A DNA stretch of 64,000 nucleotides, taken from assembly GCA_963785565.1 (NCBI GenBank), contig CAWAVV010000020.1, forward strand, positions 186,001 to 250,000. Direction: 5' to 3'. The notes under the pieces are model-generated. The model worked only from the letters and a program-made list of their open reading frames with translations. It was not told the DNA's origin and made no database searches. This DNA comes from AP-15 sp963785565 (GTDB taxonomy: Bacteria; Pseudomonadota; Alphaproteobacteria; ATCC43930; CGMCC-115725). Both the position numbers and the translations under genes were made by a program. Positions 8,796 to 18,521 of this stretch are shown piece after piece; position 1 is the stretch's first letter, and every line of letters starts with the position of its first letter.

Positions 8796-10076
8796 ATGAT
8801 GCCGGCGGTTCTCGCCCGAGTATGTCGCGGACGGGTGCACTACGCCTGGATCGTGCTGGCGGTGATGTTCTCGGCCACGCTCGCGGGCGTCGGAGTGCGC
8901 GCCGCCCCGGGGGTGATGATCATCCCGTTGGAGCGGGCGTTTGGTTGGAATGTCGCGACGATTTCGGGTGCGGTGTCGCTCAACATCATCCTGATGGGCG
9001 CCACCGGGCCATTTCTGACCGGGCTGATCGATGTTGTTGGTCTCAAGCGCACGATCATCGGCTGCATGATCGTGCTGGTTGCCGGCACCGGGCTGTCGAA
9101 CTTTATGACATCGCCCTGGCAGCTATTCCTGACCTGGGGGCTGATGGTCGGCATCGGCTCCGGCGCCAGCGCCGTGGGCATGGCGGCGGCGGTGGCCAAT
9201 CGCTGGTTCGCCAGGCGCAACGGGCTGGCGATGGGCCTGCTGACCGCGGCCAATGCCGCGGGGCAGCTGATCTTTCTGCCTGTCCTGGCGATGCTGGCCG
9301 AGCGCTACGGCTGGCGCGGGGTCTCGGTCACGGTAACGTTGGTGATTGCCGCAGCGGTGCCGGTGGTGGCGCTGCTGCTGCCGGAATCGCCGGCCGATGT
9401 CGGCCTCGGGCCGTTCGGCGGCGAGGCGTTCCCGCTGGCTCGGGCGCAGCATCTCGGCAACCCCTTTGCCGTCGCTGTCGGGGCATTATCCCGGGCCTCG
9501 CATTCGATGGATTTCTGGCTGCTGACCGCGAGTTTTGCCGTCTGCGGCCTGTCGACCAACGGTCTGATCAACACTCATCTGATCGCCTATTGCGCCGATC
9601 GCGGCATCTCCCAGATCGCAGGCGCCGACATACTGGCGGCACTCGGCGTCTTCAGTCTTATCGGCGCCACGGCATCGGGCTGGATGTGCGACCGCTTCAA
9701 CCCGCGGATCCTGCTGTTCTGGTATTACGGGCTGCGCGGCTTGTCGCTGATCGTGATCCCGTTCACCCAGTTCGATGCGGTCAGCCTGTCAATCTTCTCG
9801 GTCTTTTACGGTCTCGACTGGGTCGCCACCGGCCCCGCCACCTTCGCATTGGCCAATGAGGTGTTCGGCCGCCGCGATACGCCGGTGATCATCGCGTGGA
9901 TCTTCGCCGGGCACCAGATCGGGGGTGCGCTTGCGGCGTTTGGCGCGGGTGCGGTGCGCAGCATCACCGGCGACTACCTGCTGGCCTTCCTGACGAGCGG
10001 CCTCGCCTGCCTCCTCGCCTCGCTGCTGGTGCTGCGCGTCACCCGCTCCGAACCCGCCCTCGTCCTGGCCGAGTGA
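8796..10076 (+). CDS. MFS transporter (OFA/monocarboxylate-like)
   Basis: A 426-residue, 12-helix major-facilitator permease. It shows a long first half with the loop DVVGLKRTIIG, the pattern ANRWFARRNGLAMGLLTAANAAGQ typical of MFS groups that carry small organic anions, and a second-half loop SGWMCDRFNPRILL. Substrate cannot be read from sequence; organic acids are the best guess. The ATG at 8796 follows AGAGAG. It stands alone between gshB and the phosphatase-like gene. Confidence 0.85.
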   Translation: MMPAVLARVCRGRVHYAWIVLAVMFSATLAGVGVRAAPGVMIIPLERAFGWNVATISGAVSLNIILMGATGPFLTGLIDVVGLKRTIIGCMIVLVAGTGLSNFMTSPWQLFLTWGLMVGIGSGASAVGMAAAVANRWFARRNGLAMGLLTAANAAGQLIFLPVLAMLAERYGWRGVSVTVTLVIAAAVPVVALLLPESPADVGLGPFGGEAFPLARAQHLGNPFAVAVGALSRASHSMDFWLLTASFAVCGLSTNGLINTHLIAYCADRGISQIAGADILAALGVFSLIGATASGWMCDRFNPRILLFWYYGLRGLSLIVIPFTQFDAVSLSIFSVFYGLDWVATGPATFALANEVFGRRDTPVIIAWIFAGHQIGGALAAFGAGAVRSITGDYLLAFLTSGLACLLASLLVLRVTRSEPALVLAE

Positions 10077-10214
10077 CGAGCGTTCGATCGCGCAGACCTT
10101 GGGTAGAGGCGGGAAATTGGTTCGCCGTTCGGGGCAGCGGGCTGATCGCCCACAGATTCGCCACAACTCTGCGCGATCCTCGAGCGCAACAAAATCGGCC
10201 AAGGAGACCCGGGC

Positions 10215-10817
10215 GTGAGCAGAATTGAGCCTATACCGTTCCGGATCACCATATGCGGGCTGGAGGAACTTGCCGGCCGCCGCGCGGTCGACGCAACCCA
10301 TGTGCTGTCGATCCTCGATCCGGGCTGGCCCGAACCCGAAGCGCTGCGCGCCTTTGGCGTCCATCGACGTTTGAAGCTTCATTTTCACGACGTGATCGAG
10401 CCGTCGCCGGGCTGGATCGCACCGGAGCGCTGGGATGTCGAGCTTATCCTCGCCTTTGGCCGCGACCTCGATGCTACACGACCCGAGGCCGGCGAGGAGC
10501 TGACGCATCTGCATCTTCTGGTGCATTGCCATGCCGGCTTGTCGCGGTCTACCGCGGCGGCGATCCTGATCCTGGCGCAGCGCGACCCCGGTCAGCCGGC
10601 GGAGCACGCGATAATGGAGGTTGTCCGGCAGCGGCCGCGGGCGTGGCCCAATTTGCGGATGATCGAGTTCGGCGATGCGCTGCTCGGCCGCGATGGCGAG
10701 ATCGTCGCCGCGGCGCACGCGCATTACCGCATGGCGCTAGACCGCGAGCCCTGGTTGGCCGAGACCATGATCGACAACGGACGCGGACGCGAGGTAGCAG
10801 CAGCGGAGCGCTGCTAG
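10215..10817 (+). CDS. Tyrosine-phosphatase-like protein
   Basis: A 200-residue protein with the CX5R phosphatase signature HCHAGLSRS (Cys105, Arg111), preceded by a strand LHLLV. This is the loop of cysteine-based protein tyrosine/dual-specificity phosphatases. The family is common in alphaproteobacteria and its substrate is unknown. The GTG start at 10215 has AAGGAG eight bases upstream. It is tail-to-tail with the DUF2272 gene, overlapping it by four bases. Confidence 0.75.
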   Translation: MSRIEPIPFRITICGLEELAGRRAVDATHVLSILDPGWPEPEALRAFGVHRRLKLHFHDVIEPSPGWIAPERWDVELILAFGRDLDATRPEAGEELTHLHLLVHCHAGLSRSTAAAILILAQRDPGQPAEHAIMEVVRQRPRAWPNLRMIEFGDALLGRDGEIVAAAHAHYRMALDREPWLAETMIDNGRGREVAAAERC

Positions 10818-11677
10818 GCAGGACCATGGCCGTTCGCGGGCGCTGCCGAAATCGCGGTGGGCGGTGGGGATCCGTCCCGCTGATACAGCACCTTCAGCAC
10901 GACGAACCAGTGGTGGTCGGGGTCGAGCACAGCGCCGTCCGGTCCCGCGAGATGACCATCGGCGGTGACCGGGATATATTTCATCGCCACCGCGTTATCG
11001 ACGTTGCCGCCGATAACGTCGAGCTGACCCGGCTTGAAGTCGACGACGATGTCGCAATGACCGGGGAACTTGCCGGCCGGCAGCTGGTCGAAGGTCACCG
11101 GCCGGCCGCGCCATAAGCAAATCAAATCGCCACGCCGCGGCGCGTAGGCTTCGACCCGCTCGGCCATCAGGGCAACGCCAGGATCGTGGCGGGCCGCAGC
11201 GTTGATGTAATCGGCGTGGTTCTCCGAATAGGGAAAACTGCCGCCGGCGCCGGCCAGCCGCATCACATAGGAAACAAAGGCCGCCGACCAGGCATAGTAC
11301 CCGTCGCGGGTGTCGGAGAAGACTTGGCCATTCTGGTCGTGGATGCCGGTCCACCCGCTTTGTGGCCAGCTCGGGTCGAGTCCGAGCCACCAATAGAGGC
11401 CGACCCGCTGCCACAATCCTTCCTCGCGTTCCTCGTCCTCCGGCAGCTCAACATTCGGAAACACCACGGGCTTGCGGAACGCCCACCACTCGCCGAGCGC
11501 GATCTGGACCGCGGCCTCGCGCGAGAACGGCTGATAGGGCCCACGGGCGAACGGCGGAACGTGGGCGTCGAGCGCGGTCGTCGGCGCCAACCGCACCGGA
11601 GTTGGCGGCGGCGGGGGCGCGGCGGCGGCGCAGCCAGCAAGCGCCAGCGCCAGCACGATCATGGCGGAGTGCCGCAT
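10814..11677 (-). CDS. DUF2272 lipoprotein
   Basis: A 287-residue exported lipoprotein: leader MRHSAMIVLALALAGC with lipobox LAGC, a Pro-rich linker, then a DUF2272 domain (SGWTGIHDQNGQVFS, YYAWSAAFVSYVMRLAG, FPGHCDIVVDF). The domain has the Cys/His layout of an NlpC/P60- or CHAP-like fold (HCDIVVDF), suggesting a cell-wall link, but the activity is unproven. The frame is open to 11860; ATG 11677 is chosen because the signal peptide starts there. It lies 41 bases after the damaged glucokinase gene. Confidence 0.8.
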   Translation of the reverse strand: MRHSAMIVLALALAGCAAAAPPPPPTPVRLAPTTALDAHVPPFARGPYQPFSREAAVQIALGEWWAFRKPVVFPNVELPEDEEREEGLWQRVGLYWWLGLDPSWPQSGWTGIHDQNGQVFSDTRDGYYAWSAAFVSYVMRLAGAGGSFPYSENHADYINAAARHDPGVALMAERVEAYAPRRGDLICLWRGRPVTFDQLPAGKFPGHCDIVVDFKPGQLDVIGGNVDNAVAMKYIPVTADGHLAGPDGAVLDPDHHWFVVLKVLYQRDGSPPPTAISAAPANGHGPA

Positions 11678-11717
11678 TTCGTCCGATCCTGCGAAGGTGC
11701 TTTGGGAATCCGACCGA

Positions 11718-12536
11718 TCAGGCGTGAGTTGCGTCCGGGGGAGCCCTTCTGCCCGAACGGTCGCCGCTCGGCTTGCGGCTGCCAGCCGCCCGATCGTCAT
11801 GCGCAGCCATGCCGACCGCCGTATGCGGCGAGGGGTCGGCACGCCACAGATCAATGCCACCGGTCAGCCCGTCGGTGTTCGGAACTATCGTAACGTCATC
11901 GGGCAGGGGGCTCAGATCCTTGGCATTACCGCCACCGATATACAGATGATCGAAGCGCACGACCTCGCGGAGGATGTCGATCACCTTGCGGACGCGCTTG
12001 TTCCACGTTTTCTTGCCCTTTGCGCGACGGGCGGCGTTACCGACATACTCGTCATAGGTTTTCTTGCCGCTGACGGGATGGTGAGCGAGTTCGAGATGCG
12101 GCATGACCTCGCCGTCGCGAAAGATCGCCGTGCCGGCGCCGGTACCCAAAGTCAACATCATCTCGATCCCTTCGCCCTTGATCGCACCGAAGCCCTGAAC
12201 GTCGGCGTCGTTGAGCACTCGAACCGGCTTACCCCAATGATCGGCGAGCGCTTGTTGCAGGTCAAAGCCCGCCAACGTGTCGCTCCCGAGATTGGGGGCG
12301 GTCACCACCCGGCCATCGCGCACATATCCGGGAAAGCCCACCGATACCCGGTCGAACGCCGCCAAGCGGTGCTACCACCTCATCTATCGCATGCAGCAGA
12401 ACATCCGGGCGCGATCGGCTTCGCCGGGGTCGGCACGCGCTCGCCGGTCGCTGACGACCTGGCCCGCTTCGTCGAGCAATGCGGCCTTGATGCCGGTGCC
12501 GCCAATATCGATCGCCAGCGTGCGAATTTCGGTCAT
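11718..12536 (-). pseudogene. Polyphosphate glucokinase/ROK-type sugar kinase with three local frame changes
   Basis: The N-terminus (LAIDIGGTGIKAALLDEAG, the phosphate-1 motif) and the rest (FDRVSVGFPGYV, VLNDADVQGFG, LGTGAGTAIF, YIGGGNAK) match PpgK-like kinases that phosphorylate glucose with polyphosphate or ATP. Between about 12355 and 12450 the conserved protein runs through all three frames: ERVPTPAKPIA, then RPDVLLHAIDEVVAPLG, then back to the original frame. Three single-base insertions would explain it, leaving the ends in frame but with a stop at 12384. After GGIDLWR, where the family normally ends, about 35 non-conserved residues follow. Probably non-functional as read. Confidence 0.75.
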
Positions 12537-12635
12537 GGCTCCCTTTCCCGGCCGAGTTTCCGGCCGCGGCATGCGGCGCGACGATAGCGCAGTTGTCGGC
12601 CCGCCGCCACGGACAGCCGCCGCGGCCGCCCCTCT

Positions 12636-13442
12636 TCAGCTCTGTATCGCCTGGGTCACCGCGCCGCCGACCGCGGTGCGCCCGCCATCGACGACGTATT
12701 GGGCGCCGGTAATGGCGGCGGCGAGATCGGAGCACAGGAATAAGACGGTGTTGGCGATTTCATCCGGCGTGACATAGCGGCCCATCGGGATCGCCGACTG
12801 ATAGCGCCGGCTGACGCTCGCCGGGTCGGCCGGGTTGAGCTGCGCCTCGAGCGAATGGATCATCCTGGTGTCGACCGGGCCGGGACACACCGCATTGACG
12901 CGGATACCCTGGCGGGCGACCTCGCCGGCGGCGGTCTTGGTCAGCCCGATCACCGCGTGTTTGGAGGCGACATAGGCCGGCATGCCCGGCGTCGCCACCA
13001 ATCCGGCGACCGAAGCGGTGTTGACGATGGCGCCACGCTGCTGCTGCAACATGACCGGCAGCACATGGCGCAGGCCGAGGAATACGCCCTTGACGTTAAC
13101 CGCGATGACCTGGTCGAACGCCTCCTCGTCATGTTCGGCGGTATGCGCCCATTTGCCCTCGATGCCGGCGTTGTTGAAAAAGCAGTCGATCGCGCCGTGG
13201 GCGTCGAGCGCCGCCTTAACGTAGTCGCGCACCTCGGCCGATTTAGTGACGTCAGCCCTGACGAACCGTGCCTCGCCGCCCTGTTGACGGATGATTCCGG
13301 CGGTCGCTTCACCCCCGGCCGCGTCGCGATCGACGAGGACGACTTTGGCGCCGCCTTTGGCGAAACCGAGCGCGGTGGCACGGCCGATGCCGTTGCCGGC
13401 CCCGGTGATCAGCGCGACCTTGCCGGTGAAATCGAGATCCAT
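12636..13442 (-). CDS. Short-chain dehydrogenase/reductase (SDR)
   Basis: A 268-residue classical SDR: TGAGNGIG cofactor loop (residues 14-21), NNAG near 91, NTASVAG with the catalytic Ser, and YVASK near 155, then VCPGPVDT. The Asp-containing VDRDA after beta-2 suggests preference for NAD(H). GGGAGG precedes the ATG at 13442. Substrate unknown. It is followed on the same strand by the kinase gene 100 bases away and preceded by the FMN reductase. Confidence 0.88.
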   Translation of the reverse strand: MDLDFTGKVALITGAGNGIGRATALGFAKGGAKVVLVDRDAAGGEATAGIIRQQGGEARFVRADVTKSAEVRDYVKAALDAHGAIDCFFNNAGIEGKWAHTAEHDEEAFDQVIAVNVKGVFLGLRHVLPVMLQQQRGAIVNTASVAGLVATPGMPAYVASKHAVIGLTKTAAGEVARQGIRVNAVCPGPVDTRMIHSLEAQLNPADPASVSRRYQSAIPMGRYVTPDEIANTVLFLCSDLAAAITGAQYVVDGGRTAVGGAVTQAIQS

Positions 13443-13478
13443 GGTTTTCCTCCCGCTAATAGCTTTTTGACGACCGTT

Positions 13479-14049
13479 TCAATTCTTGCGGCTGATTTGT
13501 CGGGTCCAGCTCTCGAGCGCCACCAGCATATCGCGGATAAATACGCGAGCGGCTTCGTCGGTCAGACCGCCATTGGCGTCGAACTTGGTGTGCGCCTGGC
13601 CGATCCGCACCTCGGGCTTGTTGATCGGATGGATGTCGAGGAAGACGCACGAGCGCCTCAGGTCGCCTTGTGCGTGTGCGGTGCCGGCCATCCCGGCGCC
13701 GGCGCCCATGATCGCCGCCGGCTTGCCAGCAAAGGGTTGATCCGGCGGGCGCGAGGCCCAGTCGATCGCGTTCTTTAGCACCCCCGACATCGAATAATTG
13801 TATTCCGGTGTTGCGAACAGCAGCGCGTCGGCCGCCTTTATCTGTTGCCGCAGGATTCTCGACCGGGGGCGGGAACCCCTGCGCGCGGACATCCTCATTG
13901 TAAAGCGGAAAGGCGGAGATGTCGGCGATCTCGATCGTCATGCCAGGCGGTTTTACTTCGATCGCGGTACGCAGCGCCGCCATATTGTAAGAGCCTTTGC
14001 GCAAGCTGCCGCAAATGCCGAGAACAGTAATTCCCTTAGCATCGCTCAT
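13479..14049 (-). pseudogene. NADPH-dependent FMN reductase family protein, frameshifted
   Basis: The two halves of a flavodoxin-like FMN reductase are in different frames. The first has TVLGICGSLRKGSYNMAAL and FPLYNEDV; the second has ADALLFATPEYNYSMSGVLKNAIDW and PAAIMGAGAGMAGTA, then a normal C-terminus. One extra base near 13857-13866, after codons for FPPPVE and before ILRQQIKAAD, accounts for the break. With it removed the product is about 189 residues, a normal length. The unshifted frame runs on to 13456 without homology. Mutation or sequencing error cannot be told apart here. Confidence 0.8.
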
Positions 14050-14214
14050 GCGATTCTCCTGTCTGGCGCCACCCGGAATATACCGAGCGACCCCTTATCG
14101 CACCTGCCGATCTCGGGCAAGCGGCTTCCCCCGTTCCGGCTTGTGCCGCCGCACGGTTGGCTCTAAACATCGCCTCGCCAGCACAACGCGGCTCGACGTT
14201 AGGGAGGAATGGTG

Positions 14215-15540
14215 ATGACTCGCATCGACCGGCGCAGGCTTTTAAGACTTTCCGGCGCCGGCGCGATAGCCGCAGGCAGCGGCGGCCTCGCCGGGATACT
14301 CGCCTCGGGTCGGGCGCCGGCCTATGCCCAGACTACGAGTATCCACTGGGTGCGCTGGTCCGATTTCGTCCCGGCCTCCGACAAGGTCCTGCAGGAAAAG
14401 ATCGTGCCCGCGGGGGAGAAGGCGCTCGGCATTAAAATCCAATTCGAGACGATCAACGGCAACGACATCCAGGCTCGCGTCACCTCGTCGATCCAGTCGG
14501 GCAGCGGCCCCGACATCATCATGGCGCTCAACAACTGGCCGCAGCTCTACGCCACCAGCCTCGCCGACGTCAGCGACGTCACCGAGGAGATCGGCAACGC
14601 GCAAGGCGGCTATTACGACATGTGCAAGGCCGTCGGCATCTATCAGGGAAAATGGATCGGGGTGCCCTGGGCGATCGGCGGCGGACTTGTCGCCTACCGG
14701 AAATCCTGGCTCGCCGACATCGGCTATGAAAAGTTCCCGGTGACCTGGGACGAATGGCACGATGCCGGCAAGAAATGGAAGGCCAAGGGCCATCCGATCG
14801 GGCAAACTCTCGGCCACACTTTCGGCGACGCGCCCGGCTTCTGGTATCCCTATCTGTGGTCGTGGGGCGGCAAGGAGGTCGAGGCCGACGGCAAGACCGT
14901 CGCGCTGAACAGCAAGGAGACGATCGAGTCGGTCAAGTTCGCGGTTCCCTTCTGGAACGATTGCTGCGATCCGGGCGGGCTCGCATGGGACGATTCGAGC
15001 AATAACCGCGCCTTCCTCGCCGGCACCATCGCCGCCACCAACAACGGCGCCTCGATTTACCTCGAAGCCAAGAAGAAGCCGGACGTTTACCTGACCGAAA
15101 AGGGCACGCCGATGAAGGACGACATCTCGCACGCGCCGCTCGGCACCGGCGCCGGCGGGCATTTCGCACTTCCCGGCCCGTTCATCCACATGCTGATGGG
15201 CTATTCGAAGAACCAGAAGGCGGCCAAGGATTTCCTTCGCTGGGTTAATTCGAAGCCGGTGTTCGAGGAATGGTTCACCTCGCAGCAGGGCTATACCGAC
15301 GGCGCTACGAAGTATTGGGAACAGGACCCGGTGTGGAACATCGATCCGGTGTTGAAGCCATTCAGGGACCTGCCGAACAGCGGACGGCTGATGGGCTATG
15401 CCGGGCCGCCGAGCCAGAAGGCGGCCGAGGCTCAGACCAAGTACATCATCGTCGACATGTACGCCAAGGCCGTACAGGGGATGAAGGCCGAGGACTCGGT
15501 CAAATGGGCGCATGACGAACTAGTGAAGGTCTACTCGTGA
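14215..15540 (+). CDS. ABC transporter solute-binding protein, family 1 (copy 1, intact)
   Basis: A 441-residue periplasmic binding protein of the sugar/glycerol-phosphate (family 1) type. The N-terminus MTRIDRRRLLRLSGAGAIAA is a twin-arginine leader ending near AYAQ, so export is probably by Tat. Conserved landmarks are GPDIIMALNNW and NNRAFLAGTIAATNNGASI. The ATG at 14215 sits seven bases after AGGGAGG; the ATG at 14209 would be too close. It heads an operon with two permeases and an ATPase. Ligand unknown; oligosaccharide, polyol or similar is plausible. Confidence 0.9.
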   Translation: MTRIDRRRLLRLSGAGAIAAGSGGLAGILASGRAPAYAQTTSIHWVRWSDFVPASDKVLQEKIVPAGEKALGIKIQFETINGNDIQARVTSSIQSGSGPDIIMALNNWPQLYATSLADVSDVTEEIGNAQGGYYDMCKAVGIYQGKWIGVPWAIGGGLVAYRKSWLADIGYEKFPVTWDEWHDAGKKWKAKGHPIGQTLGHTFGDAPGFWYPYLWSWGGKEVEADGKTVALNSKETIESVKFAVPFWNDCCDPGGLAWDDSSNNRAFLAGTIAATNNGASIYLEAKKKPDVYLTEKGTPMKDDISHAPLGTGAGGHFALPGPFIHMLMGYSKNQKAAKDFLRWVNSKPVFEEWFTSQQGYTDGATKYWEQDPVWNIDPVLKPFRDLPNSGRLMGYAGPPSQKAAEAQTKYIIVDMYAKAVQGMKAEDSVKWAHDELVKVYS

Positions 15541-15571
15541 CCTCAGTCTCGCCCGGCTTGGAGACCCCGAA

Positions 15572-16513
15572 ATGACTTTCACCACCGTCGCCGCTCCAAG
15601 GAGCTATGTCGGGTCGCCAAGACGCGGGCCGATTACCCGGCTGCTCGAAGACGAGCGCTGGCTGGCAACGCTGCTGCTGCTGCCGACGGTGGTGCTGCTC
15701 GGCCTGTTTATCGCTTACCCGTTCGTCAAGGGCGTGATGCTGTCGGTGACCGACACCAGGGTCGGGGTTCCCGGCCATTTCGTCGGATTGCAGAATTTTG
15801 TGAACGTTTGGCAGGACGGCATCTTTCGCGTCGCGGTGTGGAACACCTGCGTCTACACATTTGTCGCAACCGTATTCAAGCTCGCGCTGGGTCTGTGGCT
15901 GGCGGTGCTGCTCAACCGTCACTTCAGGGGCAAGGCGCTTACGCGCGCCTTTATCCTGCTGCCCTTCATCATTCCGACCGTGCTGTCGACCCTGGCCTGG
16001 AAATGGATGTTCGATCCGACCTTCAGCGTGATCAACTGGGGGCTGTTCCGGCTCGGCTTGATCCACGCGCGGATCAATTGGCTGGGCGACCCGAATTTGG
16101 CGCTGATCTCGGTGATCATCGTCAACATCTGGCGCGGGTTGCCGTTCTACGCGATCACTCTGCTCGCCGGGCTGCAGACGATCAGCCCAGAGTTGCACGA
16201 GGCCGCGGCGATCGACGGCGCGCGCGCGTGGCAGCGATTCCGCCATGTGACTTGGCCGCTGCTGCTGCCGGTGACCTTGGTGGTAACTCTGTTCTCGGTG
16301 ATCCAGACCTTCGCCGACTTTCAGCTCGTTTACGTGTTGACCGGCGGCGGACCGGCCAACGCCACCCAACTCTTCGCCACCTACGCCTACCAGATCGGCA
16401 TCGGCACCGGGCTGTTGAGCCAGGGTGCCACGATTTCTCTCGCCGTCTTTCCGGTGCTGCTGCTCGTCGTCATCTTCCAGCTCTTCTACATCCGCAAGGC
16501 GGAGGTCCACTGA
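15572..16513 (+). CDS. ABC sugar-type permease, MalF/UgpA-like
   Basis: A 313-residue inner-membrane permease with six predicted helices. The EAA loop ELHEAAAIDGARAWQRFRHV, which docks on the ATPase, is present before the last helices. It is the first of the pair of permeases after the binding protein, 31 bases downstream of it and three bases before the second permease. Together they should form the channel of the importer. Confidence 0.93.
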   Translation: MTFTTVAAPRSYVGSPRRGPITRLLEDERWLATLLLLPTVVLLGLFIAYPFVKGVMLSVTDTRVGVPGHFVGLQNFVNVWQDGIFRVAVWNTCVYTFVATVFKLALGLWLAVLLNRHFRGKALTRAFILLPFIIPTVLSTLAWKWMFDPTFSVINWGLFRLGLIHARINWLGDPNLALISVIIVNIWRGLPFYAITLLAGLQTISPELHEAAAIDGARAWQRFRHVTWPLLLPVTLVVTLFSVIQTFADFQLVYVLTGGGPANATQLFATYAYQIGIGTGLLSQGATISLAVFPVLLLVVIFQLFYIRKAEVH

Positions 16514-16516
16514 GCC

Positions 16517-17368
16517 ATGATCGAGGGCGCGATTTGGCGACGGTGGGTTTTCTTTTACGTTCCGCTGACCAGCTTTATCGTGCTGTTGCTGTTCCCGTTC
16601 TACTGGATGGTGATCACCACCATCCGGCCGGATGGTGAGCTCTATCGACCGTGGAACTCGGTCAATTACAACCCGTTCTGGACCTGGCATCCGACCCTCG
16701 ATCACATCAGGGATCTGCTGACGCAGACCTTGTTCGCCACCTGGATGCTGAACACGATGATTATCGCGTTGTCGGCAACCGCGATCTCGCTGTTCTGCGG
16801 GTTGTTGGCGGGATATGCTTTGTCGCGCTTGAAGTTTCCGTTTGCCGGGAGTCTCGGGACCGCGATCTTTATTACCTACCTGGTGCCGCAAACCCTGCTG
16901 TTTATTCCGCTCGCCGACATCATCCGCAACTTCCGCCTCGGCGACTCGCCGTGGGCTTTGATCCTGACCTATCCGACCTTTCTGATCCCGTTCTGCACCT
17001 GGCTGATGATGGGCTATTTCAAGTCCATCCCCAAGGAATTGGAGGAGTGCGCCCGCATCGACGGCGCGACCCGCTGGAAGGCGATGGTGTACATCATCTT
17101 TCCGATCGCCGTTCCGGGGATCCTATCGGCCGGCATCTTCGCCTTCACCTTATCGTGGAACGAGTTTCTCTACGCCCTCGTCTTTCTGTCCTCGCCCGAG
17201 GAAAAGACGGTGCCGGTCGGGGTGACCTCGGAGCTGATCCGCGGCGACGTGTTTTATTGGGGTGAGCTGATGGCCGGGGCATTGCTCGGCTCGATCCCGG
17301 TCGCCTTTGTCTACTCCTTTTTCGTCGAGCACTACGTCGCCAGCGTGACCGGCTCGGTCAAGGGATAG
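16517..17368 (+). CDS. ABC sugar-type permease, MalG/UgpE-like
   Basis: A 283-residue inner-membrane permease. It carries the EAA loop ELEECARIDGATRWKAMVYI and the MalG-like C-terminal part (GVTSELIRGDVFYWGELMAG). It starts only three bases after the partner permease, indicating one transcript and coupled translation. Confidence 0.93.
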   Translation: MIEGAIWRRWVFFYVPLTSFIVLLLFPFYWMVITTIRPDGELYRPWNSVNYNPFWTWHPTLDHIRDLLTQTLFATWMLNTMIIALSATAISLFCGLLAGYALSRLKFPFAGSLGTAIFITYLVPQTLLFIPLADIIRNFRLGDSPWALILTYPTFLIPFCTWLMMGYFKSIPKELEECARIDGATRWKAMVYIIFPIAVPGILSAGIFAFTLSWNEFLYALVFLSSPEEKTVPVGVTSELIRGDVFYWGELMAGALLGSIPVAFVYSFFVEHYVASVTGSVKG

Positions 17369-17388
17369 CGTAACCACACGAGAAACCG

Positions 17389-18480
17389 ATGGCAGAGGTA
17401 GTCCTCCAGAATCTCAACAAGAACTTTGACGAGGTCTACGCCGTCAAAGACGTCAATTTGTCGATCCGCGACAAGGAGTTCATGGTGCTGGTCGGCCCTT
17501 CCGGCTGTGGCAAGACGACGACGTTGCGCATGGTGGCCGGGCTCGAATCGATCTCATCGGGCCGCATCCTGATCGACGACAAGGTCATCAACGATCTGTC
17601 GCCGATGGATCGGGACATCGCAATGGTGTTCCAGAACTACGCGCTCTACCCGCATATGAGCGTCTACGACAACATGGCCTTTGGTCTCAAGATGCGCAAA
17701 TTCGACCGCGCCGACATCGCCCTGCGGGTGCAGGAGGCGGCCGAGATCCTCGGCATGCAGGATTTGCTGAAGCGCAAGCCGCGACAGCTGTCGGGCGGTC
17801 AGCGCCAGCGCGTCGCTCTCGGCCGCGCGATCGTGCGGCACCCGCAGGTCTTCTTGTTCGATGAGCCGTTGTCGAACCTCGACGCCAAATTGCGGGTGCA
17901 GATGCGCGTCGAACTCAAAAAATTGCACGATCGGCTCGGCACCACCGCGATCTACGTGACCCACGACCAGGTCGAGGCGATGACCCTGGGCGACCGCGTC
18001 GTCGTCATGCGCGATGGCCTGGTGCAGCAGGTCGGCGAGCCGCTCGAACTCTATAACGAGCCGGCCAACCGCTTTGTCGCCGGATTTCTCGGTTCGCCTT
18101 CGATGAATTTCGCCACCGTCGCAGTCCATCAAGCCGACGGGGCACTGTGGGCCGAGGATGACGGCATCCGCATCAAGGTGCCGGGCCAGACCGCCGGGCG
18201 CCTCGGCCGCTATGCCGGGCAGCAGGTCACGATCGGGATCCGCCCCGAAGACCTGCATGTCGCCTCCGAAGCCGACCCGGCCGATCTGGGTTTCGACGCC
18301 GCGGTCGAGGTCATCGAGAAGCTCGGCTCCGAAATCCTGCTCGACGTGGCGGTGGGCCCCCACACGATGGTGGCCTCGGTCGAACCGAGTGTGCGTGTCA
18401 ATGTCCGCGACCGATTGCGGCTGGCGCTGAACCCGGAGCGGCTGCACTTCTTCGATGCAGAATCTGAAGCGGTGATCTAA
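17389..18480 (+). CDS. ABC ATP-binding protein, MalK/UgpC family
   Basis: A 363-residue ATPase that drives the importer. Walker A is GPSGCGKT (36-43), the signature LSGGQ is at 134-138, Walker B VFLFDE at 154-159, and the switch His192 lies in VTHD. After residue 235 comes the MOBP/TOBE-type regulatory barrel of the MalK/UgpC group (TIGIRPEDLHV). It is the only ATPase for the two sugar-type clusters in the window; the second cluster (22976-27735) has none, so this one may serve both. Confidence 0.95.
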   Translation: MAEVVLQNLNKNFDEVYAVKDVNLSIRDKEFMVLVGPSGCGKTTTLRMVAGLESISSGRILIDDKVINDLSPMDRDIAMVFQNYALYPHMSVYDNMAFGLKMRKFDRADIALRVQEAAEILGMQDLLKRKPRQLSGGQRQRVALGRAIVRHPQVFLFDEPLSNLDAKLRVQMRVELKKLHDRLGTTAIYVTHDQVEAMTLGDRVVVMRDGLVQQVGEPLELYNEPANRFVAGFLGSPSMNFATVAVHQADGALWAEDDGIRIKVPGQTAGRLGRYAGQQVTIGIRPEDLHVASEADPADLGFDAAVEVIEKLGSEILLDVAVGPHTMVASVEPSVRVNVRDRLRLALNPERLHFFDAESEAVI

Positions 18481-18521
18481 ATTGTAGAAACATTCCGGAA
18501 TAACGAGGAGGGAACGATAAA

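Noticed and set aside
15500..16891. 463-codon minus-strand frame opposite the ABC permeases
   Set aside because: Antisense of two obvious permeases; composition (Gln/Arg/Asp-rich) is typical of a shadow.
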